From the NCBI RefSeq assembly GCF_002215035.1, contig NZ_NKFP01000004.1:1294691-1358690 (forward strand): 64,000 nt of DNA, read 5' to 3'. A program made the position numbers and the translations under genes. The DNA comes from Leptolyngbya ohadii IS1. GTDB taxonomy: Bacteria; Cyanobacteriota; Cyanobacteriia; Elainellales; Elainellaceae. This document shows, in pieces, positions 52,567 through 61,288 of the stretch; position 1 is the stretch's first letter; every line of letters starts with the position of its first letter. The notes beneath the pieces were generated by a model. That model was given only the letters and a program-made list of their open reading frames with translations. It was not told the origin of the DNA and made no database searches.

Positions 52567-53484
52567 TCAGGAATCCCTGGGAATTGAGCGGCGGTACATC
52601 TCGCAAAGGTGGGCGATCGTATCAATCAAAGTGAGGCGATAATCCAGCAAAACCTCATCGCTGCGCCCTTCAAGCTTCAGATGCTTGGAGAACTCATCCA
52701 TTAGCTCCATGTGGATTTCTACAATCTGGGCGACGGGCACATCCGCGAAAAAAGCCACATTGACGAAATTATCGATCTGTTCGTTGAGGGAAGGCTCGTT
52801 CAAAAAGTAAACCAGGATAATTTCCCGATACTCCTCCTTGAGCTGCCGCAGCAGTTCGTCTTGTTTGTCTAGCGGTAAATGGCGCAAAAAGTTCTGGGGA
52901 TTTCGTTTGTAATACACGCCCAGATAGCCAAGTCGTTCTTTCAGCTTCTCAGCAAGACGGAGCTGCTGGGTCATGAGGGACTTGTGGGTGGCGAGGGCGT
53001 CGGTCTCGCTCACTGTTGTTGTGACACCGGACTCCGAGCTTTCGGGGGAAAGCTGAATAAATTTGCTAATCGCCTGGTCAATCGATAGCCCAATCTGTCC
53101 GGTTTGCTGCAAACTAAGCTGTTGAACGGCGGCATGATAGGAATAGCGGCGGTTGCCCCGCAGTTCCCCAGCGGGATAATCGGTGAGCGATCGTTCAACG
53201 TCAACAATCACAGCAGGTAAAAAGACGGTTTGCTGACTCAGCTCATTCAGGAGGGATTGCAGGGCAGGATTTGCCTGGAGAACGAGGCAATCTACATGAT
53301 TCGATCGAATGAATTGCAATAGTTCAGCTGTATCCGTGAACGCATGGAGGGCGTAGCGGACTAGCGCCTGCTCCTCCGCAGCAGCGGAATTTAGCGCTTC
53401 AGATAGTTTCTGAACAACGGTCGCGGCTGCAAGAATACCGATCGAAAGAAGTGAACGCAAGGCTAGGCAACCCGTGGATGACAA
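52567..53484 (-). CDS. kaiA: Circadian clock protein KaiA
   Basis: About 297-305 residues. The N-terminal half is a pseudo-receiver domain with weak similarity to other KaiAs (GILAAATVVQKLSEALNSAA; HVDCLVLQANPALQSLLNEL). The C-terminal half is strongly conserved: RLGYLGVYYKRNPQNFLRHLP, LNEQIDNFVNVAFFADVPVA, EIHMELMDEFSKHLKLEG and LLDYRLTLIDTIAHLCEMYR, the KaiC-binding four-helix bundle. It stimulates KaiC autophosphorylation. No ATG fits the 5' end: the likely start is TTG at 53484 (with AGG six bases upstream) or TTG at 53460. It is divergent from a large sensor kinase. Confidence 0.95.
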   Translation of the reverse strand: MSSTGCLALRSLLSIGILAAATVVQKLSEALNSAAAEEQALVRYALHAFTDTAELLQFIRSNHVDCLVLQANPALQSLLNELSQQTVFLPAVIVDVERSLTDYPAGELRGNRRYSYHAAVQQLSLQQTGQIGLSIDQAISKFIQLSPESSESGVTTTVSETDALATHKSLMTQQLRLAEKLKERLGYLGVYYKRNPQNFLRHLPLDKQDELLRQLKEEYREIILVYFLNEPSLNEQIDNFVNVAFFADVPVAQIVEIHMELMDEFSKHLKLEGRSDEVLLDYRLTLIDTIAHLCEMYRRSIPRDS

Positions 53485-53924
53485 TGACCTGAGGCGGACA
53501 GGTACCTGAGACAGACCAGTACCTTCGTCACACGACCTGGACTCCTGAACATTCAGTCTTGTAGGTTGAATCTGGGACAGGGAAAGCCAGAGCCGATGGT
53601 TTTTAAGCAGTTTGCTAACGTAATCAGTTTAAAGATTGATTCAAATAAAAAATATTAGCGACGCTTAGAATACTTAATATTCATTCTAGTTGAAAAAGCC
53701 ATTGCTTCAGCTCTTCTGCCGTCATAATTAAAATGGCTCCCCGATTCAGGGCTACGATCGCCCTTCTGGTTTTGTTTTTTTGGATTGGTTCTGTCGCTGT
53801 CCGCTTCACTGTTAAACGTCATCAGTCCGTTCTTCAATCCACTGGTATTTGAACCTATCGGGATTTTAATCCATCGGGATTGCTGCTGGTTGATCTGCCC
53901 GCTGAACCCTTTCCAGCAAACGTC
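53485..53924. promoter_or_regulatory. Divergent region between kaiA and the CBS-PAS histidine kinase
   Basis: 440 bases, no gene recognised. It should carry the promoters of kaiA (minus) and the kinase (plus). An inverted repeat GAATA-CTTAA-TATTC lies at 53668-53682, in an AT-rich patch (about 53620-53700). No consensus sigma sites could be assigned. Confidence 0.5.
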
Positions 53925-56900
53925 ATGGCTACTGCTCGTCTGAGGAAATTTATCGTCTCTGTTCCGGCGATCGCCCAAGCAGACTCCGTTGCACGAGCAT
54001 GGAAAGTGTTTCGCCAGCAGGGCTGTGACCAGATTGTGGTGTTGGATGGGCAGGGTGAACCGCTGGGTGTACTGCGACTGCTAACCCTGATTCCGAACTT
54101 ACCCCAGTCTCTTGGCGAAGCATCGAAGGATTGGCAGCAAACCCTTGAACAGCTTCAGCATACCGCCCTGGCACAGAGAAAAACGCTGCTGGAACCCCTG
54201 CTGCTCCTTTCAGCAAACCAGCGAATCGATCAGCTTCAGCCCTATCTACCTCAAATTCAGCAGCATTGGGGCATTCTGGATGCCCGTCACCAGTTTGTAG
54301 GGCTAGTCGATCGTCTTCAGCTTTTGCAGGCTCTCTACAGTCAACACGTGGTTAGCTCGCCTTCCCCGCTCGATCCTGCGGTCGCACATTTGGGCAAGCG
54401 CGACTCAAGCTGGGAATTTCCGATGAAAGCCAGGACGATCGAGGAACAGTGGCAAACCTCCCGCCAGCCAGAGGTAGGACGATCGGGTGGAGCCTTTGCT
54501 ACCCCCATTCCGGCAAACGCAAAATCAACGGCTAAGCCCGTTTTCACGCCCGATCCGCTGGTTGAACTGCTGGAACGGCTGCCAATTCCGTTGATGCTGC
54601 AAACGGCAACAGGACAGGTGATTACCCAGAACTTGGCATGGCGACAGCAGGTCGGAGATCTACAAGACCCTCAGAAAGTTCGCCGAGAGGCAGCCCTGTT
54701 TCTGGAATCACTCCAGGGTTCGGAACCTGCAACAGTATTCGTCGAAATGGAAACCAGTCCCGAAGGTCTCTCGACGGTTGCTGCAAAAACGATCGATCCT
54801 TCGCCGGAAGAACTGCGAAACAGTCAGCACTTGGAACAGTGGAATGATGCTGCCAGCCAAATTCCGTCCGCTGCGGATCTAACGGGTCTTTGCCGAATCG
54901 GAACGACTCCCCATGCCTGTGTTTGCCTGTGTCCGCTGAAAAATGGACAGGAACGTGTCTGGCAATTTATGAAGGTATCGATGGGAACGACTAATCCGCT
55001 GCCGACCCCTCAGTCTGTTCCTTCCCCACTGCTGGAAGAAGAGACCGAATTCGTTCCCGACTGGCTCAGGCAAGCTCAAACGGATACGCTACCTCATTTC
55101 AAGTTGGCGACCCTGAGCTTTCACCCCGATCCCGATTGGGATCAGTTGAACCACACGGAATCCCTCTGGCTGGTACTGGCGCAGGACATTACCGAACAGC
55201 AGCAGGTTGCCAAGGAACTCGCCGCCAAGAACGCCGATCTGGTACAGCTCAATCGCCTGAAGGATGAATTCCTTGCCTGCATCAGCCACGAGCTAAAGAC
55301 TCCATTAACAGCAGTTTTAGGTTTATCCAGTTTGCTGAAAGATCAGGCACTCGGCACATTGAACGATCGCCAGGCACGCTACGCCCAGTTGATTTACCAG
55401 AGCGGACGGCATCTCATCCAAATCGTCAACAATATTCTGGATTTGACGCGAATTGAAACGGGACAGCTCGAACTCCTGACGGAACCTGTCTCGGTCGAGA
55501 CGGTATGCGATCGGGCTTATGAGCAAGCCTGTCAGCTTCAGATGGTGGATGAGCATACGGATTCCGCCCTGCCGCATCATCCCCCAGTCCGCTTTACGCT
55601 GGAAATTCAGCCCGGTCTGCATCGCTTAGTTGCCGATGAACTGCGAGTGCGGCAGATGTTAACAAATTTATTATCCAACGCGATTAAATTCACTCCGCTG
55701 GATGGCGAGCTTGGGTTGAGGGTCGAAGCCTGGGATGGCTGGATTGCCTTTACCGTTTGGGATACGGGTATTGGGATTCCCGCTGAAAAGCAGCACTTGA
55801 TTTTCCAGAAGTTCCAGCAGCTTGAAAGCCCCATGACGCGTCGGTTTGAGGGAACAGGACTGGGCTTAGTTCTGACCCAGCGGCTTGCCCGACTTCATGG
55901 AGGCGATGTCACCTTTACCTCCCAGGAGGATCGGGGCAGTGAATTTACCCTGCTGCTGCCGCCCAGTCCCCCCCCAACGATGTCCCATTTCCGGACGACA
56001 GGATTGGGGCAGGCAGAGAATCGGCTGGCGATCGTCATAGAAGCAGACACCCTGACGGTAGAAGATTTGTCGCATCAGCTGATTGGATTAGGCTACCGGG
56101 CTGCGATCGCGCGATCGGGGACAGAAGCACTGGAAAAAATCCGGCGACTTCAGCCCAGAATTATCTTTCTCAATCCGATTTTGCCGCTGCTGTCCGGCTG
56201 GGATGTGCTGACGCTGCTGAAAGCTGACCCGGAAACAAGCCATATTCCCGTAGTTATTACGGCACTGCGGGTCGAAAAGGAGCTGGCGTACCAGAATGGA
56301 GCAAACGGATTCCTCAGTCTGCCAATTCAGGGAACTGCATTACAGGCTTGCCTCGATCGCCTCACCCGCACAACTCCCGCAGCGGTCGAACTTCCCCAGC
56401 CCAGCCTGACCGTTCTCTATTTCAATCCGGGGCACGGGAAACAGCAAACCTACCTGGCGGATCAGCTCCATCATCAGCACTGTCGCGTCCTAGAAGTGGA
56501 GGATTTGGAGCAGGCAGATCTGCTGGCGCGGGTCTGGAAACCCAATGTGATGCTGCTCGATCGCCATATAGCGAATCTAGAAACCCAACTGCATGAATTA
56601 AGCCAGCTGCCGTTCCTGTCAACGTTACCCCTGATTACGCTTACAGTTGAAGCCACCGAAGCCGCAAACTGCATTTCAACGCTGCGGGTATTTCCCTGTC
56701 TTTCTGAGGAATGGGACAACGCTGAAGAAGCTCCGCACTGCCCGCTACACGATTTGCTTCCGGTGATTCGGGTTGCGGCTGGCATGACCTGGACGCCCCA
56801 TGTGCTGATTGTAGACTTTAGCCAAATTGAAAATCAGAGTCAGAACCAGCCTGAGAGCCAAACCGGGAACGCTCGTTCGTCGATCGATTTACCTAAGCTG

Positions 56901-57302
56901 CCTCACCGTCCCCAGGCGATCGCCCAATACTTACAGATTGCGGGACTACAGAGTACCGTTGCTCCATCCTGGCAGGAGGTTGTGCATCAGCTCCAGCATC
57001 ACAGCGTCAATTTGCTGCTGTTTTGCGTCTACGGAGATGAAATTTCCGCCTCCCCACCCGAATTTGAAACTGCTTTAGCCAATATTCCAGTCAAGCCGCC
57101 CATTCTCGTCTGGCATCCCCAAACCAGCAGTCAGACTCAGGAAAAGACGGCTGCTCAGCCTCAACAACTCATCGCTCTGTGGCAATCCCTTCGTTCCCAG
57201 TTTTCCGAAGGCGAAATCTGCACCGAAATTCTGCCCACTGATCTGCCGATCTCCAGTTTGCTCGATCGAATTCAGCAAATTCTGTGCTACCCGATCGGGT
57301 AG
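53925..57302 (+). CDS. Hybrid histidine kinase with CBS and PAS input and degenerate receivers
   Basis: About 1,125 residues. N-terminus: a CBS-like pair (about 5-135; SVARAWKVFRQQGCDQIVVL, then LLSANQRIDQLQPYL and HQFVGLVDRLQLLQAL). PAS-like segments follow (VELLERLPIPLMLQTATGQV). The kinase core has H-box LACISHELKTPLTAVLGLSS (His about 455), N-box LLSNAIKFT, and G boxes DTGIGIPAEK and EGTGLGLVLTQRLARLHGGD. Three receiver-like domains end the protein. The first lacks the acceptor Asp (FLNPILPLLSGWD; Asn replaces Asp), the second has LLDRHIANLE, and the third is strongly diverged (HVLIVDFSQIE ... LLLFCVYGDE). Start: ATG at 53925, favoured over a TTG 15 codons upstream. Its position next to kaiABC suggests a clock-linked role (inference). 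Confidence 0.85.
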   Translation: MATARLRKFIVSVPAIAQADSVARAWKVFRQQGCDQIVVLDGQGEPLGVLRLLTLIPNLPQSLGEASKDWQQTLEQLQHTALAQRKTLLEPLLLLSANQRIDQLQPYLPQIQQHWGILDARHQFVGLVDRLQLLQALYSQHVVSSPSPLDPAVAHLGKRDSSWEFPMKARTIEEQWQTSRQPEVGRSGGAFATPIPANAKSTAKPVFTPDPLVELLERLPIPLMLQTATGQVITQNLAWRQQVGDLQDPQKVRREAALFLESLQGSEPATVFVEMETSPEGLSTVAAKTIDPSPEELRNSQHLEQWNDAASQIPSAADLTGLCRIGTTPHACVCLCPLKNGQERVWQFMKVSMGTTNPLPTPQSVPSPLLEEETEFVPDWLRQAQTDTLPHFKLATLSFHPDPDWDQLNHTESLWLVLAQDITEQQQVAKELAAKNADLVQLNRLKDEFLACISHELKTPLTAVLGLSSLLKDQALGTLNDRQARYAQLIYQSGRHLIQIVNNILDLTRIETGQLELLTEPVSVETVCDRAYEQACQLQMVDEHTDSALPHHPPVRFTLEIQPGLHRLVADELRVRQMLTNLLSNAIKFTPLDGELGLRVEAWDGWIAFTVWDTGIGIPAEKQHLIFQKFQQLESPMTRRFEGTGLGLVLTQRLARLHGGDVTFTSQEDRGSEFTLLLPPSPPPTMSHFRTTGLGQAENRLAIVIEADTLTVEDLSHQLIGLGYRAAIARSGTEALEKIRRLQPRIIFLNPILPLLSGWDVLTLLKADPETSHIPVVITALRVEKELAYQNGANGFLSLPIQGTALQACLDRLTRTTPAAVELPQPSLTVLYFNPGHGKQQTYLADQLHHQHCRVLEVEDLEQADLLARVWKPNVMLLDRHIANLETQLHELSQLPFLSTLPLITLTVEATEAANCISTLRVFPCLSEEWDNAEEAPHCPLHDLLPVIRVAAGMTWTPHVLIVDFSQIENQSQNQPESQTGNARSSIDLPKLPHRPQAIAQYLQIAGLQSTVAPSWQEVVHQLQHHSVNLLLFCVYGDEISASPPEFETALANIPVKPPILVWHPQTSSQTQEKTAAQPQQLIALWQSLRSQFSEGEICTEILPTDLPISSLLDRIQQILCYPIG

Positions 57303-57323
57303 TTTCTAAGGCGGGAATTTCTT

Positions 57324-57749
57324 CTAGCTGTCTTTTCGCTCGATCGCCAGAGAGACCCGATCGCCTCCAATATCGCGCATGGTCTTCAGCAGTTGGGCAA
57401 CGGATTCATAGGTTAATTCGCGATCGGCTTTGAGCAGGACTACGCCATTGGGATTCTCAGCGAGGAATTTCCGCATTTGCTGGGCAAGCTGGTCAGGATT
57501 TACAGGCTGATTGTTAATTACAGTTTGGCGATCGGCTTTGAGTCCCACGACTAACGTTTTTCGTTTGGCAGCTTCTCCGTCTGATCCGGCTCCGCTCGTC
57601 TGGGGCAGATTCAAATTCAGGATTTGCTGTCCGGTGAGCGTCATCGACACGATGATAAAGAACGTCAGCACCGTCATCAGCACGTCCATCATGGGAACGA
57701 GGTTGACCTCTGGAAGCTGAGAATTCGATCGCTTGTCTCTAAATCGCAT
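57324..57749 (-). CDS. exbD: ExbD/TolR family biopolymer transport protein (second copy)
   Basis: A 141-residue single-pass membrane protein: cytoplasmic MRFRDKRSNSQLPEVNLVPM, one membrane helix with the essential Asp (MMDVLMTVLTFFIIVSMTLT), and a periplasmic domain with TVINNQPVNPDQLAQQMRKF and VVLLKADRELTYESVAQLLK. It works with ExbB to convert proton motive force to movement for TonB- or Tol-type transport. Thirteen bases separate it from the upstream exbD paralogue, clearly one operon; the two copies are similar in the first 60 residues but diverge in the periplasmic part. No tonB gene nearby. Confidence 0.93.
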   Translation of the reverse strand: MRFRDKRSNSQLPEVNLVPMMDVLMTVLTFFIIVSMTLTGQQILNLNLPQTSGAGSDGEAAKRKTLVVGLKADRQTVINNQPVNPDQLAQQMRKFLAENPNGVVLLKADRELTYESVAQLLKTMRDIGGDRVSLAIERKDS

Positions 57750-57762
57750 TTTCCCGTCCCGA

Positions 57763-58170
57763 TTATTCGATCGCCAACGATACCCGATCGCCCCCTAAAT
57801 CCTTCATGTCCCCCAGTGTTTGAATCACCTGCTCGTAGGGCAACTGCTGATCCGCCTGAAGAACGACTGCGCCTTTGGAGGTTTTTTCCAGATATGCTTT
57901 CACATTGGGCAGCAGCTCTGCCTGGGCGATCGGCTGATTGTTCAATAGGAACTGATTCCCGGCTTTCATCTGAATGATCAGCGGTTGGGGCTGAGGTTCT
58001 GCCGGAGTCTCAGAGTCGTTGGAGGGGAGCTGAACCTGTACCCCTTGCTGCGTCGTTAGCGTCATCGACACAATGATGAAGAAGGTCAGCACCGTCATCA
58101 GGACATCCAGCATCGGTACAAGATTGACCTCTGGAAGCGAACCGCTGCGTTGATTTCGTTTAAATCGCAT
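57763..58170 (-). CDS. exbD: ExbD/TolR family biopolymer transport protein (first copy)
   Basis: A 135-residue ExbD with MRFKRNQRSGSLPEVNLVPM, helix MLDVLMTVLTFFIIVSMTLT containing the conserved Asp, and periplasmic QFLLNNQPIAQAELLPNVKA and GAVVLQADQQLPYEQVIQTL. Nineteen bases downstream of exbB. It begins with ATG at 58170 and is followed by a second, related exbD. Tandem exbD genes after one exbB are seen in other cyanobacteria and may form mixed complexes. Confidence 0.93.
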   Translation of the reverse strand: MRFKRNQRSGSLPEVNLVPMLDVLMTVLTFFIIVSMTLTTQQGVQVQLPSNDSETPAEPQPQPLIIQMKAGNQFLLNNQPIAQAELLPNVKAYLEKTSKGAVVLQADQQLPYEQVIQTLGDMKDLGGDRVSLAIE

Positions 58171-58188
58171 AGCGCCTTAATTCGATGC

Positions 58189-58899
58189 TTAATTCGATCG
58201 TCTTCCGTCGGTGGGCAGGTTCGGTGCAGCATGGGCAGCCGGAAGCAAATAGGGCTGATTTGCCTGCGCTGGCTCGTACCACAGTTGCCGGTAGATTAGC
58301 TCCAGCTCCGTCCCAACTTCGGTGAAGTAATCAACCTGCCGAGCTTGCAGACCCACCATAGCCCGGTAGATCAGCAGTGCCATGATGGCGATAATCATTC
58401 CGGCTGCTGTAGTAATCAACGCTTCACCAATTCCGCCTGCGGCTCTGGTTGCCTGTTCTGTGCCGCCACCGCCACCGATATTCAGATTATCGAAGGTAAC
58501 GATCAGACCCGTGACCGTTCCCAGCAGTCCCAACAGGGGAGCCACTGCCACCGTCGTTTCCAGCAGTTTGTCGCCCTTTCGCATCTGGGCAAATTCCTTT
58601 TCACCTGCCGCTTCCATTGCTAGTCGAAAGGTTTCGGGGGAAGGCTGCTTTAGCCGCAGAGGAGCCAGCAGAAAACGACCGATCGGTAAATTTTGCGTTC
58701 TTTCAGCAATTTCTCGCGCATCGTCCAGGCTATACTTCGCGGCTGCCAGCACATCATGCACAATTCGATCTTCTTTGGTTTGAAGCTGATACCAGAAGAC
58801 AGCTCGTTCCAGCGCACAGGCGATCGTCGCCACTGAAAATCCCATCAGCGGGATCATTACAGGACCGCCTTTCACAATCAGATCAAAAACAGTAGCCAT
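58189..58899 (-). CDS. exbB: ExbB/TolQ/MotA-family proton channel protein
   Basis: A 236-residue inner-membrane protein with three helices: VKGGPVMIPLMGFSVATIAC near the N-terminus, AVAPLLGLLGTVTGLIVTFD with the GLLGTV(TG)x motif, and EALITTAAGMIIAIMALLIYR. These are the hallmarks of ExbB/TolQ. It forms the proton channel with ExbD. Start: ATG at 58899 (MATVFDLIVKGG), not an upstream frame of 27 extra codons. First gene of a three-gene operon with two exbD copies; no TonB-dependent receptor lies nearby to indicate the substrate. Confidence 0.93.
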   Translation of the reverse strand: MATVFDLIVKGGPVMIPLMGFSVATIACALERAVFWYQLQTKEDRIVHDVLAAAKYSLDDAREIAERTQNLPIGRFLLAPLRLKQPSPETFRLAMEAAGEKEFAQMRKGDKLLETTVAVAPLLGLLGTVTGLIVTFDNLNIGGGGGTEQATRAAGGIGEALITTAAGMIIAIMALLIYRAMVGLQARQVDYFTEVGTELELIYRQLWYEPAQANQPYLLPAAHAAPNLPTDGRRSN

Positions 58900-59100
58900 A
58901 GATAGGGAGTGAGGAACAATTGCGCGAATAACGAGTGAATCGATCGTCTGACGGGGCAAGAATGACTGAAGAATCCCCAACGTTAGAATAACAGAGTCTT
59001 TCGCTGGAATTGGCTCTACAAGAAGAGTTTAACCCGCAAACAACCCTTTCTTAACGTTAGGAATTCTCGCAGTTGAATCGCCTTTCTAAATTGATACGAA

Positions 59101-60381
59101 TTAATACGATCGCCCTTTAATTTCCGCCAGTTCTTCCTCGGTCAACACCTCATCCTTCGCAAAGTAGCCAGATGCCTTCTTTGCCTCAATTTCCACCTGG
59201 GCATCGGCAGGAATCAGTTCCGGCGGAATCGCAATTCGTTCCACCACCTCGATTCCCGAATGGGTGATGGCGTTGTACTTCATGTTGCTCATTGATACCA
59301 GGCGATCGATTTTTGTGATTCCGAGCCAGTGCAGCACATCCGGCATCAATTCCTGGAACCGCATATCCTGTACGCCTGCCACACATTCTGTTCGCATAAA
59401 GTAGGCATCGGCGCGATCGCCCCCTTCCTGCCGTTTCCGAGCGTTGTACACCAGGAATTTTGTCACTTCGCCCAGTGCTCGCCCTTCCTTGCGGCAATAC
59501 ACAATCACGCCTGCGCCACCTTCCTGCGCGGTTTGGATGCAAACTTCAATGCCGTGAACCAGATAGGGACGACAGGTACAAATGTCTGAGCCAAACACAT
59601 CCGAACCGTTGCACTCATCATGCACCCGCACCGCCAGCGGCAGAGTGGGGTCGGTGACAGCCTCCAGTTCGCCAATAATATAAACGGTCGTTCCTCCAAT
59701 GGGCGGCAGAAAAACGTGCAGATCTGGACGGGTCACAAGTTCCGGGAACATTCCCCCTGTCTGCTGAAACAGGACGCGCCGCAAATCCCATTCTTCAATG
59801 TTCAACCGTTTGGCAATTCCCGGCAGATACCACACCGGGTCGAGCGCCGCTTTGGTTACAAGCAGACTGCCATCTGCTTTAAGAATCTGACCGTCCACGT
59901 GCAAACGACCCGCCGCAATTTCTTCTTTCAGCTCAGGAATATTAATGTGTGCTTTCGTAATGGCGATCGTTGGCAGAATGTCATACTCATCAGACGAAAA
60001 ATCGCCAAAGGCTTTTGCAGAAAGTGCGCCAAAGGGATCGATCGAGACAATTTTCTCCGGATTGCTCCAGCTGGGAAAGGGACCAATCTCAACTGTTGGA
60101 GCGGTATTCGTTAAGTCGGCTTTGTGCATCGGATCAAGCACACCGCTCGCTACTGCCAGGGCACGATAGACCCCATAGGAACCCGCATGGGAGCCAATTA
60201 CATTACGGTATTTCTGACTGCGAATTGAACCAATCACGGGACCGCGTTCCTGAGGCGTAGCGGCTCCCCACCGAATCGGTGTGACTGATCCACTGTTCTG
60301 CGCTTGATGGGAGGTCAGAATAATATGCTTGGATTTGCGAGATGACGGATTAGAATTTTGCTGGTTGAGGCGATCGGTCAT
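59101..60381 (-). CDS. GTP cyclohydrolase II-like protein, uracil catabolism URC1
   Basis: A 426-residue protein whose C-terminal half resembles GTP cyclohydrolase II. Its zinc cysteines lie in HDECNGSDVFGSDICTCRPY (GCHII form: ECLTGDVFGSLRCDCG), and the GTP/Arg segment reads YCRKEGRALGEVTKF where RibA has QEGRGIGL. The N-terminal 170 residues (RWGAATPQERGPVIGSIRSQ; IDPFGALSAKAFGDFSSDEY) are absent from riboflavin RibA. This long form is URC1 of the fungal and bacterial uracil-catabolism (URC) pathway; the adjacent uracil phosphoribosyltransferase and URC4-family genes make that assignment strong. It probably acts on a uracil ribonucleotide ring. Start: ATG at 60381. Confidence 0.88.
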   Translation of the reverse strand: MTDRLNQQNSNPSSRKSKHIILTSHQAQNSGSVTPIRWGAATPQERGPVIGSIRSQKYRNVIGSHAGSYGVYRALAVASGVLDPMHKADLTNTAPTVEIGPFPSWSNPEKIVSIDPFGALSAKAFGDFSSDEYDILPTIAITKAHINIPELKEEIAAGRLHVDGQILKADGSLLVTKAALDPVWYLPGIAKRLNIEEWDLRRVLFQQTGGMFPELVTRPDLHVFLPPIGGTTVYIIGELEAVTDPTLPLAVRVHDECNGSDVFGSDICTCRPYLVHGIEVCIQTAQEGGAGVIVYCRKEGRALGEVTKFLVYNARKRQEGGDRADAYFMRTECVAGVQDMRFQELMPDVLHWLGITKIDRLVSMSNMKYNAITHSGIEVVERIAIPPELIPADAQVEIEAKKASGYFAKDEVLTEEELAEIKGRSY

Positions 60382-60537
60382 GGCTGCGCGTAATACCCCC
60401 TAGAGAGATGTATCGTATTGTAGTATCCGAATCTGCTGATTTCTATTAGTTCATACACTTCAAATCATTTGGATACATTCGCTTCAAGGATTTTGAGAGA
60501 GAATAAACTTGCTTCGATCGCACTATGAATTAACGCT
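60382..60537. promoter_or_regulatory. Divergent promoter region of the URC cluster
   Basis: 156 bases between the URC1 gene (minus) and upp (plus). It contains recurring GTAT/GATAC words (GTATCGTATTGTAGTATC near 60410; GATACATTCG near 60472) that might be a regulator site. Both promoters must lie here; no consensus pair is clear. Confidence 0.4.
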
Positions 60538-61215
60538 ATGAGTCCAGATGTTATGAGCGCAAATATGAGTGCAAATGCGATGAATCCAGAAGTGACTGTT
60601 ATTACCCATCCCCTGGTGCAGCACAAGCTCAGCCTGATGCGCCGCGCCGATACCCATACGCAGGACTTCCGCCGACTGCTGAAGGAGATCGCCATGCTGC
60701 TCGCCTACGAAGTCACACGAGATCTGCCGCTCAAGAAAGAAGAAATCCAGACGCCCCTCGCCACAATGCAGGCTCCCATGCTGGCAGCGGACAAGAAAAT
60801 GGTACTGGTTTCCATCATGCGAGCTGGACAGGGTTTACTCGACGGCATGATCGAACTCATTCCCACCGCAAAAGTCGGACATATCGGACTCTACCGTGAA
60901 CCCAAAACCCTGACGGTCGTGGAATACTACCTGAAGCTGCCGCCCGATGTAGAACAGCGGGATATGCTCGTTGTTGATCCCATGCTAGCAACCGGAAACT
61001 CTGCCGTCGCTGCGGTCGATCGCCTTAAGGAAGCCAACCCCACTTCTATCAAATTTGTCTGTCTCCTCGCCGCCCCCGAAGGCATTCAGCACTTCCACGA
61101 CCAGCATCCCGACGTTCCCATTTTCACCGCTTCGATCGACGAACGTTTAGACGACCACGGCTACATCATTCCGGGTCTCGGTGATGCAGGCGATCGGCTT
61201 TTCGGCACAAAATAG
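60538..61215 (+). CDS. upp: Uracil phosphoribosyltransferase
   Basis: A 225-residue UPRTase that makes UMP from uracil and PRPP. The N-terminus has [20 protein letters not shown] and [20 protein letters not shown]; the core has [20 protein letters not shown], the PRPP loop [20 protein letters not shown], and [20 protein letters not shown] (uracil-binding end [13 protein letters not shown]). In this setting it supplies UMP or a uracil nucleotide for the URC pathway (URC6 role). Several in-frame ATGs exist at the start (60538, 60553, 60565); the family suggests translation from the later ones is possible. It is 73 bases ahead of the URC4 gene. Confidence 0.96.
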   Translation: MSPDVMSANMSANAMNPEVTVITHPLVQHKLSLMRRADTHTQDFRRLLKEIAMLLAYEVTRDLPLKKEEIQTPLATMQAPMLAADKKMVLVSIMRAGQGLLDGMIELIPTAKVGHIGLYREPKTLTVVEYYLKLPPDVEQRDMLVVDPMLATGNSAVAAVDRLKEANPTSIKFVCLLAAPEGIQHFHDQHPDVPIFTASIDERLDDHGYIIPGLGDAGDRLFGTK

Positions 61216-61231
61216 CCCTCTTACAAACTTC

Positions 61232-61259
61232 TTGTGGGATGGGCATCTTGCCCGTCCAA
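61232..61259. repeat. Hairpin repeat, copy 1
   Basis: TTGTGGGATGGGCATCTTGC... with the inverted GGGCA-TCT-TGCCC core. A close copy lies at 62551-62580, so the pair brackets the URC4 gene. This is a dispersed-repeat pattern familiar from cyanobacterial genomes. Confidence 0.75.
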
Positions 61260-61288
61260 TTCAGCAGACCCACGAAGGACAAGGCTCA

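Noticed and set aside
59101..60381. Riboflavin biosynthesis GTP cyclohydrolase II (ribA)
   Set aside because: The protein has a long extra N-terminal domain, an altered active-site segment (KEGRALGEV) and URC neighbours, which fit URC1 better.
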